64,000 nucleotides of DNA from Arabidopsis thaliana (lineage: Eukaryota; Streptophyta; Magnoliopsida; Brassicales; Brassicaceae): positions 16,679,001-16,743,000 of the forward strand of contig NC_003075.7 in assembly GCF_000001735.4 (NCBI RefSeq), written 5' to 3'. Position numbers and translations under genes: made by a program. Below, in pieces: positions 15,151 through 27,300 of this stretch (positions are counted from its first letter, which is position 1; each line of letters begins with the position of its first letter). The notes under the pieces were generated by a model. The model saw only the letters and a program-made list of their open reading frames with translations, was not told the DNA's origin and searched no databases.

Positions 15151-15487
15151 TTAACCCAACAAAGTCTCTCTCCCTCTCCTATTCAACTTTTTCAGTTACT
15201 TTACTCCGTTCATCTTTTATTTTTCTTTTCGTCGATTCTCATCAATACTACAAAAATATATACTTCTATATATCGTGCAGAGGTTACATGCATTGTACAA
15301 TTTTGTTGTCCCGAGAAACAAGCGGATCAGAGACAAAATCAGAGTCGGTTTCCTGCTTTTTGATTCCTCTTTATTAATCAGCAAAGATCGATTCCACTTC
15401 TCCTCTCTCTCTCTCTCTCTGTTCTTTAATTTAGAGAGAAAAAATAAGCATTCTTCCTTCTCTGTTTTCGAGCGGGAAATTCTGGAG

Positions 15488-16387
15488 ATGGCTATACAAG
15501 CGCAGTTGAATTACAACGCTCCGAATGCGAATCAAATCGGTTTTGGTGGGTCCGAGTTTTCTTTGATCAACAACAATGGCGTTATCGGAATCGGTAACGA
15601 TCAGTCTTATCTTGTCAATAATCTCCAGTTGCAGAAAGATTTCAACCAACATGCTCTGTTTCATCATCAGCATCATCAACAACAACAGTCTCCTTCTCAA
15701 AGCTTTTTAGCTGCTCAGATGGAGAAACAGAAGCAAGAGATCGATCAGTTCATCAAAATACAGGTTCGTTATTTCGTAATCCAAACCAATTTTTCATCGA
15801 AAGTTTCGGTTTTTAAGACGTGGGTACTGATAAAGATTCAACCTTTTTTGCTTTGTTGATAACAGAACGAGAGGTTGAGATATGTGTTGCAAGAACAGAG
15901 GAAGCGAGAAATGGAGATGATTTTACGGAAAATGGAGAGTAAAGCTTTGCTTTTGATGAGTCAGAAGGAAGAAGAAATGTCGAAAGCATTGAACAAGAAC
16001 ATGGAACTCGAAGATCTGTTGAGAAAAATGGAAATGGAGAATCAGACGTGGCAGAGAATGGCTCGTGAGAACGAAGCAATTGTGCAAACGCTTAACACAA
16101 CGCTCGAACAGGTTCGCGAGAGAGCCGCCACGTGTTACGACGCTGGTGAGGCAGAGGTGGAGGACGAAGGGTCGTTTTGCGGCGGAGAAGGAGACGGGAA
16201 TAGTTTGCCGGCGAAGAAGATGAAGATGAGTAGTTGTTGCTGCAATTGTGGGTCTAACGGAGTAACGAGAGTTCTGTTTCTGCCGTGTAGGCATCTCTGT
16301 TGCTGCATGGATTGCGAGGAAGGGCTTCTTCTTTGTCCGATCTGTAATACCCCCAAGAAAAGCAGAATCGAGGCCCTCATTTTCTAG
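15488..16387 (+). CDS. SBP-family RING-finger protein (AT4G35070)
   Basis: Two exons, 15488-15763 and 15866-16387, give 265 residues. The N-terminal third is Gln/His/Asn-rich. A long coiled coil rich in Lys, Glu, Arg and Met covers about residues 80-180 (HKQEIDQ-like helix to ENEAIVQTLNTTLEQVRERA). The last 50 residues are a C3HC4-type RING with CCNCG, LPCRHLCCCMDC and CPIC, ending in the family signature KKSRIEALIF. From family knowledge, proteins of this S-ribonuclease-binding / BOI-like group are E3 ubiquitin ligases, several acting in stress and cell-death control. The substrate here is unknown. The start was placed at MAIQAQLNYN because upstream in-frame codons lie in the CT-rich leader (15409-15421). 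Confidence 0.9.
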
Positions 16388-16411
16388 GGAAAATCCTTTC
16401 TTTTCTCTCAC

Positions 16412-19260
16412 CGGAAAAATGCTTGCCTTTGTGTTCCGGTGAACGGAGAGTTTTTACTCCGGGTAGATGACGTGGCAGGGTAATTTGGTAAAAATAGGGG
16501 AGGAAAGGAAAGTGAGAATAGGGAAAGGTTAGAAATAGTAAAAGGTTATCTCAAGAAGTAAATTCTGATTAGGGTTTTCATTTTCCCTTTTTGTTTTTTG
16601 GTTCTTTTTCCATTCAATGGAGAAAAAAAAGGAACCCAGCTGGATTTGATGAACATAATTCATATTTTCCTTCTATCTAATGAATTTTCGGATATAAAGT
16701 TTGAATGCCATTCTTTCTATTTCAATGATAATTAACTTCTTAGGATTTTTAAACACATTAGTATTAAATATCTTAATATACATTTTCCTAATGATTATAT
16801 GTATAAGATTTTCCTATATTAAACACTTCCTAATAAGCAAAAAACTAGAAACTTTTGACCGAAAGAATAATAATTCTAAACTAATATGAAATCCAATTTA
16901 AACATATCTTTTAAAAAATTTCATTTATAAAAAAATCAATTAAATCAAATTTAAACATATGTCTTTTAATTTACATAGAAAGCAAAACAAAAAAAGTTAT
17001 ATTCTTTTGAACAAAAAAAAGAAAGCAATGAAAAAGTAAAAAAAAAGAAAGGAAGCATTATATATTAATGGGTTTGTTTTGATGTAGGAAGATGGTGAAA
17101 AGAGGTGGTAGTAGAGGCCGTAGACACGCGTATTGGAGGAAGCTGTAAGTATTATTGGGTTGCTCAACAATCAATATAGTACAGTGACATGAGAGCACAA
17201 TAGTAAGTAATAATTCCACATTAAAAAAATAGAAATTGAAAGAGAATCAGAGTTTGGCCTGCCATAGGATTTGAGTTCTCGCACTTTCCTAAACAGAAAC
17301 ATGTTTCATTGAACACTTGGGCCTTTCTTCTTCCTTCATTAAGGATTCTCGATCTCTGTTTCGACAGATCTGTGCTACCTAGGTTTTCTAGATACTCCCT
17401 AATACCTATAAATAAACAATAAGTATAACCTTATTATGTAATTAGATCGTACTACTATCAATAAACAAGATTGTAGAAAATAGTGAAAAAGGCAACGCAT
17501 AAAGATTAATTAAATCTTATTTAAGTTTCATTTGGGACAATTTAAGATTATTGTCTTGTTCATAGGATTTATTTCATCTATTAGTATTACAAACTTTTTT
17601 ACGCAAACATTATTATCTCTATGTATAGAATGATTTAAACTTTTAACGTAAACACAAATAAACAGTCAGTCCTATGTGCTATGGATGAGGTGATTAGCAT
17701 TGTAGGGTGTTTCGTGTCATATAGCTCTACTAGTAGAGATTTTGTGTGTCAGTGTGTGTTTATTTACGGCTTTGAGTCTTCAAGACCCAATTAGCCTTAA
17801 GACCTTAGTGATTTTAGACTCTTTGTTGAAAAGCTAGAAATTGCAAACCCAAACCGCCTAATGTTGCTATAGGTTTTGATTTCCGAAGTGGGTAATTAAT
17901 TATGTGGATTACGTATAAACACATGGCCCGGCCCATTTTACCCCCCAAGTGCTCGGCCCAAATTGAAAGTGGGACTCACTGGATTGCCAACTAATTTTAT
18001 TTAACACGACGTGAAGTTTGGAACTAATACGTCAGGTATTAAAAGTACATAAACATCATCATTACTCAATTTGCTAATGGACGAATAGAGACGGAATCAA
18101 CAAAGTAACAAACGACTTCAATATTTTTTTTATATGTTACTATGATTCGACAAAGGATTTTTTTTTTGTTATGAACTGAAGATTATTGGATTTTTAATCA
18201 CAAGATGTCAATATCAAAATTCAATACCATGTCTCGATTAGGGATATCAATATCATGATATTTTAACAACTTTAACTATGTAATTTAATTCGATTATCGT
18301 TTTTGTTTTAACCTTCGTTTGATTTGTAGATGGTAGAGGTATTTAGTTGTTGAACTCTTCTTTATACACATGTTGTTTGTTTTGCTTCTTAAAAGGATAA
18401 TAATTTTTAAACTTATTACATGTGCACCACTGGTCGCATTCGTAGTTTTCCATATTTTATGCGAAAGAAATGAGGATATCTTGGGAAGATACAAATTATT
18501 GGGATTGTTTTGCAATAACTCCAAAATGTTATGTTTAAGAGTTTTTTGCTTACGTATTTCATATCAAGCCACGTAGATGCATTTGTAATCTCATAAAACA
18601 TTTCGATTATTATTAACTTACTGCACCATATTAAAAAACAAATTTCGATATCGAGATTGTAAATTGGGCAATTAGGAATTAGGAATTGAGGTAGGTAAAG
18701 TTTATAAGCAGATGAGGAAATAATAGCAAGGAAGAGAAAGAAAGTGGATGCGTCGTGGATTCCATATTTATGTGCTTTACTTTTCCTTTTGGTAGGCGAA
18801 AATTTTGACATTTTCCAACAAACATCCTCATGTATTTCACATATTGGCCTGACCAACTATTATGCATATTTTATACATTTGATGGATTAGGCTATAACAT
18901 GGTTTTTGGAGTTTACTTTTATACGTTCGATCATAGGATAAACATACGTCTTTTATTAAAAGCTCGATCTAACTATGGCATGTTTTAAAAGTTCACATCT
19001 TTTGTCTCATTGCTAATTAACGTAAGAATATTAGGCAAGTCGGCTTTTTATACGCAGTTGTCGAATCCAACTTTTACCTAAACCCTTGAAAAATCGAAAT
19101 TAAGCATTTTTATTTAATAGTAAAACTCAACAATTTTTAAGGTGGTATAGTGCAATAATTTAAAGATTTATCTTAATTTTTTCACTGTGATTTCAATTTT
19201 GAAATATAGTAGATAAAAAAAAAAAACAGAAATATTAATTCGTTAACAGTATTATTATTA
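16412..19260. other. Intergenic region between the RING gene and the NiCoT-like gene
   Basis: No convincing gene. A pair of site II motifs with GGCCCGGCCCA and CTCGGCCCAA lies at 17924-17962 without an obvious gene attached. A tiny open frame of 18 codons at 17092 (MVKRGGSRGRRHAYWRKL) is basic but matches no family I know. Confidence 0.45.
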
Positions 19261-19268
19261 TTCTTATT

Positions 19269-19277
19269 TATATAAAA
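19269..19277 (+). promoter_or_regulatory. TATA box of the NiCoT-like gene
   Basis: TATATAAAA lies 115 nt upstream of the start codon at 19384, in an AT-rich stretch followed by a CT-rich leader. The spacing suits a transcription start near 19305. This is inferred from sequence only. Confidence 0.5.
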
Positions 19278-19383
19278 ATTCCTTTTTTTCAAAAATCGTA
19301 TATCCTTTAAACAGAGCATCGCACGTACTCTCTTCTATCTCAGTTTCGAGACTCATTGCCTCGCCGAGAGAGAAGGAGACGCC

Positions 19384-21012
19384 ATGGAAAGGCTTCTTCA
19401 ACCATCTTCTTCTTCTTCCTCAATTTCTCCTTCCAAATTCCCTTCACGGACTTCTCCTTTCCTTCCCCGTCTCCGCTCATCGGGTCTGAGCTTTGTCTCG
19501 ACTCACCGGCCCGAGTCACGCCGAGTCAGCTCAATTTCCTGCAACAGTTCCCAGATTCCGTCACTGTATACGCCTATAGGATCTAACACAACTAACAATT
19601 CCTTCAATGGGTCTCCCAAATCGGATGAATCGAAACCTAATCCCGGATTTCTCACACGGATCGCGACGTCGGCTTCTGAGCAGCGAAAGGTATTCAATTT
19701 CACGTTTTGTTCAGTGGTAATTAGAAATCTCTGGATGCTTACGTCGATGCTTACTAAATGTTTCAATTTCCACATTTTCGTATAGTTTTGGGGACGAGCT
19801 TGGCTTACATTAGATTTGGGGTTTATGGGTTTTAATGGGGTTTGATTTTATTCAGGAAACATATGAAAAGTTTGTATATAGTTTGCTCGAGAAGAAGATT
19901 CCAAGAATTACAAAAAGTTCCAATTTTGTAGGGTTACATATGTTACTATCCATCAGTCTCTAGAATCATGGAATCATGTTCTCTCTGTTTTAGGATTCGG
20001 GAGCTAATTCGATATTGTTGACATTGAACTTGCTTTTTCATGTTAGATATTGATAGTCCCTAATTTCAAGCTCCACACTTGTTGGAACAATAGAACTCAA
20101 ATCAATCTAGTTTCTTTTTTGTTTGATTAGTCTGTGTGTTGGAATTGTGCTTGTTCGCTGTCCTCTTATGTAGTCTCATGGATGTTTACCAGATCAATAT
20201 ATATCTGTGTTTCTTTGCAGACGTTATCTACTGGAACCGTTATACTAATCTCTGCAGTAGCTGTGCTTTTGCTTAACCCGCTTCTTGCACCACCTGCTTT
20301 CGCTAGCTTTCAAACTGCAGCTAAATCCGGTTGGCTAACAAGTGCGTGGACCGGTTTCCTTGCTGGTTGCTTGCACACGCTCTCAGGACCTGATCACCTC
20401 GCTGCTTTAGCTCCGCTTTCGATCGGACGCAGCAAAATGGAAAGTGCTGCTGTTGGAGCTCTCTGGGGATGTGGGCATGATGCTGGTCAAGTCATCTTTG
20501 GTTTACTGTTTCTGCTACTTAAAGACCGGCTTCACATTGAAGTATTACAAACTTGGGGTACAAGAATTGTGGGATTGACTCTTGTTATTATCGGTGCTAT
20601 GGGAATCAAGGAAGCTTCTGAGATTCCAGAACCTTGTGTCGCTTTAGAAACCGACATCAGCATGGTATCAACAGAGAAAGAAGCCTTACCACTGCCCAAA
20701 AAGAAGAAGATCGGGTTTGCTACATTTGCAACTGGAGTGGTTCACGGGTTGCAACCGGATGCTCTGATGATTGTTTTGCCTGCATTAGCTCTCCCATCAC
20801 GGTTAGCAGGGTCTGCGTTTTTGATAATGTTTCTGGTTGGGACAGTTATAGCGATGGGAAGTTACACAGCGTTTATTGGGTCTTGCAGTGAGGCTTTGAA
20901 AGAGAAAGTTCCAAGGATCACAGAGAAACTAACTTGGGTTTCGTCACTTGTGGCTATTGGTCTTGGATTGGGAATTGTCATCAGCCCTTTCTTTGGTTTT
21001 AGCCTCTACTGA
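19384..21012 (+). CDS. Plastid high-affinity nickel-transport-like (NiCoT/UreH) membrane protein (AT4G35080)
   Basis: Two exons, 19384-19689 and 20221-21012, give 365 residues. The first 102 residues are Ser/Arg-rich with few acids, as in a chloroplast transit peptide. The second exon encodes about six hydrophobic helices. Conserved polar residues lie within them: H154 and D160-H161 in LHTLSGPDHLAAL, then GCGHDAGQ, then VVHGLQPDA. From family knowledge, the NiCoT/UreH family includes nickel and cobalt permeases. The plant members are thought to sit in plastid membranes, but their cargo is not settled. The first motif is H-x5-D-H here, one residue longer than the bacterial H-x4-D-H, so nickel should not be assumed. 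The start ATG has a good context (GCCATGG). Confidence 0.88.
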
Positions 21013-21936
21013 GAAAGTAAAAGCTTCTTCAGGTAAATGAGACAAGTTGAAATCTTTGTAGTTCTTATAGAAGAAAGAGAGGTTTTTTTGGGTCCATATC
21101 ACTCGTATTATTGTCACCTGTACGAACAAAATCTCGTAATCTTGCTTCAGAAACTCCTCTCGGAGAAAACCATTTGGTGATTCTTTTTATTTTCCTTATT
21201 TTTAAGAGAAGTTTGGTTTTGGTTCTGAATTATCGATCAACTGCATGTAACCATACTTTGTAATATTATCAAATTTTAACTAAAAAGTCATTCTTGTTTA
21301 TATCATTTGAACAGTACTTGTCACAAATACAAACCCCAAAATGTCAAAACCAAGTTTATTTTCTAATGTCAGGATGTCAAAGCAGAGTTCAAATCCAAAT
21401 TGTCAGATTATTCACACCAAATCTAAAGACTCTCGACACCCCACACTTGATACAACGACGTTATACACAAATGTGGCCACTGTTACAACACATATTGACA
21501 ACTATTGTAAATTCCCTAATACCCACACATAAGAATTTATGGATTTTCTTGTCTTTTTCGTTTCATACTTTGCTATTCCCTTTCGTCCAGAACATGCAGA
21601 CTAAAAATCACGTCTTTGTCGACAGCTCTTACGGGATTACATTCGTTAATATATGAGAAATATATAAGAATATGTCACAATCTTTCAAGGAAGAAGGAGC
21701 TTTCATCAAGTAACACCACGGATTATAAATCTTCAATGTATAATGTATTATTCTGATAAACGAGAGACACAACAACACACAAGGTTCTTTTGGTCTTTAA
21801 ACAGATACTATTATAACATAGCACAGAAGATCCACATGATGAAGATTGTATTATCGCAACTTTGATCTCTTCCCATTTTCTTTTCTCTGCTAATTAACAA
21901 CCACAGAAAGGCCAATCAAGAATTCTTTCACTCGTT
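21013..21936. other. Convergent 3' region between the NiCoT-like gene and CAT2
   Basis: The two genes face each other and share about 0.9 kb of 3' sequence. It holds both 3' UTRs and no gene. Short open frames at 21294-21656 show no conserved features. Confidence 0.5.
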
Positions 21937-24215
21937 TTAGATGCTTGGTCTCACGTTCAGACGGCTTGCCAGCTTCTGTCCCAAAGACTTATCAGCCTGT
22001 TTCACACATTTTTAACCAATCAGTCAAAAATGTTTAAAACTTGACAACTTTTCAACTGCTGAGACTTGAAGAACGAGACAATGACAGTAACAGAGATCAA
22101 GATTTCAGACCTGAGACCAGTAAGAGATCCAGATACTGCGGATTTCATGCGTGATGCGTGGGTCGGATAGGGCATCAATCCATCTCTGGATGAATCGTTC
22201 TTGCCTGAAGTTGAAAACATACCGTAAAACGTTAAGAACACAGATGTTCCTTTTATGCATTAAGCATCATTACAAAAATAAAACAATTAGTACCTCTCTG
22301 GTGTAAAGGTACGGTATCTCTCTCCAGGCTCCTTGAAGTTGTTCTCTTTCTCAATAATGCACTGAAAAAAAAACAGATTTCGAAACTTTTAGATCATATG
22401 TTCTTAAGTGAACCAATCCATGGGAAACAGAAACAGAGAGGAAAACAGAGTTGATTACTGACCCTCTCACGTTTTCCAGAACAGACAGCAGGCGGAGTTG
22501 GATACTTCTCAGCATGACGAACCTGGTCATACCTCGACGGGAAGTAGTTAACCTGTAACAACAGCTTCTTGTAAGACTATGGTATTCTAGCTTCAAGTTC
22601 GATATAAAGATATTGATAGTGTACTATTAAGTACCTCCTCGTCCCTGTGCATGAAATTCATGAATCCCTCATGGTGGTTGTTGTGGTGAGCACATTTTGG
22701 AGCATTGACTGGCAGCTGAAGGTAGTTTGGTCCAAGACGGTGTCTCTGAGTATCGGCATAGGAGAAGACACGGGTTTGAAGCAGCTTATCATCTGAGTAA
22801 TGTATCCCTGGGACAATAATTGCAGGACAGAAAGCAAGTTGCTCATTCTCTGCAAAGAAGTTGTCAATGTTCTTGTTCAACACCATACGTCCAACAGGTT
22901 GAAGAGGCAAGATATCCTCAGGCCAGGTCTTGGTCACATCGAGCGGGTCAAAGTCGAACTTGTCTTCATCAGCAGGATCAATGATTTGGATAAAGAGCTT
23001 CCATTCAGGGTAGTTTCCAGCAGCTATAGAGTCATACAAGTCTTGAGTCGCATGACTGTGGTTGGTTCCTCCAACACGAATTGCATCTTCTTCCAAAAGA
23101 GACTTGACTCCACAAGTTGGTTTCCAATGGAACTTCACGTAGTGAGCTTTGCCAGCTTTGTTGATCAACATGTATGTATTGACACCTGAACCATCCATGT
23201 GCCTGTAATCTTGTGGGATACCGATATCATCGAAGAGGAAAGTGAACATGTTCAAACTTTCAGGGTGGTGGGAGAAGAAGTCAAGGATTCTCCAGTTCTC
23301 TTGGATGTGAGATTTTGGGTTCGGCTTAAGAGCGTGGACCATGTCAGGGAACTTCATCCCATCGCGGATGAAGAAAACAGGAAAGTTGTTTCCAACAAGA
23401 TCAAAGTTCCCCTGCATACAAAGAATGATCATTTGCTTAGTATATAAGTAATTGCTAGCATTCTTAAATGTTACAAACTACTAACTGACCTCTCTGGTGT
23501 AGAACTTGACTGCAAAACCACGAGGGTCTCTCAAGGTCTCGGGACTTCCACGCTCATGGATAACGGTGGAGAACCGGACAATGACAGGAGTCTGAACACC
23601 GGGAGCTCGGAGAAAGTCAGCACAAGTGAGGTTAGAGATATCATGAGTGACCTCAAAGAAACCTTTAGCACTGGCTCCTCTGGCATGAACCACACGCTCT
23701 GGAATCCGTTCCCTGTCGAAATTGGCAAGCTTCTCAACGAGATGGTAATCCTCAAGAAGGATAGGACCTGCCCAAAAAAACAATCAGAAATGCAACAATA
23801 ACATTGAGGAGAACAGACTTATTCATGGGAGAAGAAGAGGTACCTCTGGGTCCAACGGTCATGGAGGAGTTGTTGTTCCATACAGGAGCACCAGAGTTGG
23901 TGGTGAAGAAGGGAGAGTTGTAAGAACTAGCTGGACGATACTGCATCATCATCATCAATTGCAAAGGAAATTAAAATTAACATCAGAGAAAAACCACAAT
24001 GATTCGAAAGAATCACAAGTCAAAAGGCACATGATCTTAGAGCAATGGAAAGACTTAATTGTATATTTGCAGATTCGAGTAGAAAAAAAGGTCAAAACTT
24101 TGGGTGCAATTCCATAAGCTAATAACAACGTTTCAATCCAGTTTATACGGAGAAATTACAAAAGACGAAAAGGTTAGAGAGAAAAGAAAGAAGGGTTTAC
24201 CTTGTAAGGATCCAT
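21937..24215 (-). CDS. CAT2: CAT2, peroxisomal catalase 2 (AT4G35090)
   Basis: Eight exons on the minus strand: 24215-24201, 23940-23844, 23767-23490, 23411-22635, 22552-22463, 22361-22294, 22204-22111 and 21996-21937. They sum to 1479 nt and 492 residues. Catalytic H65 lies in VVHARG, N138 in VGNN, and the haem ligand Tyr in [10 protein letters not shown] near residue 348. From family knowledge, it degrades hydrogen peroxide made by photorespiration in leaf peroxisomes. The C-terminal part ([13 protein letters not shown]) carries the peroxisome-targeting information usual for plant catalases. The first exon encodes only MDPYK (15 nt), so both the start codon and its context depend on one splice junction. 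All catalytic residues are present. Confidence 0.97.
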
Positions 24216-24294
24216 GGTTTGATGAGAAGAGAGCTTGGAGAGATTCAGAGATTTTTATCAAAACGAGGAGATGGTACTGATGATGATGAGGCAC

Positions 24295-24304
24295 TATTTT
24301 ATAT
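24295..24304 (-). promoter_or_regulatory. TATA box of CAT2
   Basis: On the minus strand the sequence reads ATATAAAATA, 80 nt upstream of the CAT2 start codon. The spacing suits a transcription start about 50 nt upstream of the ATG. A G-box core CACGTG lies about 1.05 kb upstream (25273-25278). It is a candidate light or stress element, but its use is not shown by sequence. Confidence 0.5.
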
Positions 24305-27300
24305 TCACTTGCCTTATTTATAAATGGCGTGTGTATTACTGCCTTTTTAGCTTTTTATTTTTTTCTTTATTTTGAGGGGGGAATTTTTAAAGGTTATCGT
24401 TTTTTCTTTATTTTAGTTTTTTCATGTGATAAATACTGGAAAGAAAAAAACAAATGTTATATATTGTGGCGAGAAATTCAGGAACGTCAAGTATTATTTA
24501 TGATCACAGTACCACGAATTGTTTCATATATATTTTTCTTAATCCAACCACCGGTTACCTACTATTTATTCAAATTCAGAAAAAGTAGTTTTAATTTGTT
24601 TTATTCGCTCATTTTTATTTTGTTAATTGGATTATAAACTAATCTAAATGAATTAGTGCGACTATCTTTTAATCTCAGACACTCATAGCAAATAACTGTA
24701 CTTTTGATTTACATCACATTAACAAGTTTAACAAAATCTATTATTATTAGAGAATGTAGAATAATGATTAAAACAAAGTCAACCCTTACAGAATTGAATC
24801 TATTCTATGATGTAATAGAAGATGAAATCCATGGCATTGGTTTTTATTTGGTCCTGCCAAATTATATCGTTTTACGTTTTTCTAAAAATTCGTTGAACAA
24901 AGCCAACTTACATGTAGTTTTTGATAAACGATTAATTTTGAACCTTATAAACTAACTGGCTGTGGTTTGATAGATCAACATCGTCAATGCGATCCGAATT
25001 TAGGTTCCCGAGAACTTAAGATAAGCTGAACCCACGATTGCGATATTGTCATATATATATTCTGTACTTAAAAAAAAAGTTTTTTTTATATGGTAACAAA
25101 AGCAAGGAAGAAGGACGACAAAAGAAATAAATATTAGGCAATTCAATGAAAATAAAATAAATGAGGACGTCATTGGGCTGTGGTTCCTTATCCGGTTTTT
25201 TTGGCCTTTTAGCAAAACCTTTTTAAGTGGTTTAGTATGGTCTTGGGTGACGTGGCTGCTTTGTTGGATTCCACGTGTGATGAGATAGTGTGAACGCCCC
25301 AAGCGGGAAGAATATGCCTTTTGAATTGATTATTTCTTAAGTTTTTGTTTTGCCCCTTGGGAGATGTGACGAGATGAGATTTATCAAGTTCCCAATGGCC
25401 CACCTTGGAACCCTCTGGCTCGCTCAGAAGTTCATCTGATCAAGCTGTTGATTTTGGACAATAGAAGAAATTTTTAACACACATATTTCTTCATCCACCA
25501 CCTATGGCTATGAGTGCTTGTATTTCTTTTAAGAGATGGCATGTGAATTATGGAATATATGGTCGGTTAAGAAAAACATATACATGGTACTGAATTGCCG
25601 AATTCTATTGGTTATAAAGAAACCAACAAGTAGTGAACGTACAAGTACAACCACACAGGTTACATGCAACAAAACAAAACTAATGTATCGTACGTTATTA
25701 AGACCTTAAAGCCAACGGATTGAAACATGTCGACCATACATAATTAAACATGTGATCTTGTTCCATACGTTCTGAAAAAAAATAAGCAGGCTCAAAAATG
25801 TGCTGAAGAAACAATGAGATGATTGAAACCCATTACGAATAGACTTAGCCCAAAAATGCTATCAAAAGAATTGTCGCTAATACATCAAAATGGGCTGAAT
25901 TATCTGGTCTAGCCCAACTCTTAAAGATATACAACGATTAAGTAGCTAGCTACTACTTCCATTTCCAATGTCAAGGATCAAGAACATATTTTTCTCAGCA
26001 CGTGTCGTCTTTTTGAAAATTTCAACTAATCTTGATGTAAGTTCCTTCTTGGTTAAAAATAAGAAGGATACACAAAACAAACTCACCTTATGGTTAATTT
26101 TTGTTTTTTTAATAATAATTAGACCAAAATCCATAAACGAATATAGCTGGTGTTTGCAACCAGCTAAAATATGAATATTAGGGAACACCAAACTTAAGGA
26201 TGATCGATTACTTGTTTTATACATACTTTTAAAAAGTGCTAATCTAAGACAGCATTAATATTGAATCTTTTCAAAGTTATTGTATGTACTATTTTCTGAA
26301 CTGAAAAGTTCAAAAATGAAATATGAAGGTACAATATAGCCTAAAAACAATGAATAGAAAGGAGTATGTTCTATGTTTTCTTTAGTGTAAATAATATTAA
26401 GATATTTTAAGAATAATTAAGCTAATCCCTTTATTATTAAAAGAGAAGTACAAATTGAAATTTTGTATAATTTGGTCTCAATTTTGATTTTAATTTTGGA
26501 TTTTATTCTTTGCTATTCAAAATTATTAAGGGTAGTTTGGTCTTAACAATTTTCTAAGCTTTATATGATCCAATTCAATCTAAACCGTTTAATAAAATTA
26601 ATTCTCTTTAATCTAAGCTATTCAACAAAAATAAGGAATCTATATCGTTTTTGAAATCAAAATATAATCACATTTCATCTCTAAAAACAGTATATTCAAT
26701 CACGAAATCAATAATCAATAATATCCAAATCATTTATTACGATTCTTCACTAATCACTAGAAATTTATATTTATAAGTTTAAAATATCAAATTTCTTCAA
26801 ATATTTAGTATAAGAACCAAATAAATTGATTGTCTGCGGTAAACCGCGGGTTAAAACCTAGTTAAGTACATAAACATGCTTAGTTTACCATATGTGTACT
26901 AAATGACAAGATAACTAATTAAAAAACAATCCACAAAAATAAACGCATTCACTACTAATTAAACAAATATACTGCTAATCAAAATCAAAAGCACATTCTC
27001 AAGGCATAATTGAACCATAAAATTGATGTAAAAAAAAAAAAAAAACCGTAAAGCATACGGTAATCAAATGTAGTGACCGTTGGAGGGGGAATCGGAAAAA
27101 GGAATTGCGAGAAACGAGGACCATTATTTAAAAGGATGGAAAAAGACAGATGTTTATGGATCGTTCTAGCCGTTACCAGATACGATACACGTGGGATGAT
27201 CTGTATGGATTAACGAAGAGATCTGACCTGTCTTTTGCCAAACTGATGTGGAAATTGTGACCTGGATGTTTTAGAGATAAAGATTGGCTGCCCCTTGTGG

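Noticed and set aside
17092-17148. A micro-peptide gene, MVKRGGSRGRRHAYWRKL
   Set aside because: Only 18 codons, no signal peptide and no resemblance to known plant peptide families; likely chance.
25722-25731. A zinc-deficiency response element, ATGTCGACCA
   Set aside because: It differs from RTGTCGACAY at the ninth base; a similar near match, GTGTCGACTC near 31327, also fails. Neither is next to a zinc-transport gene.
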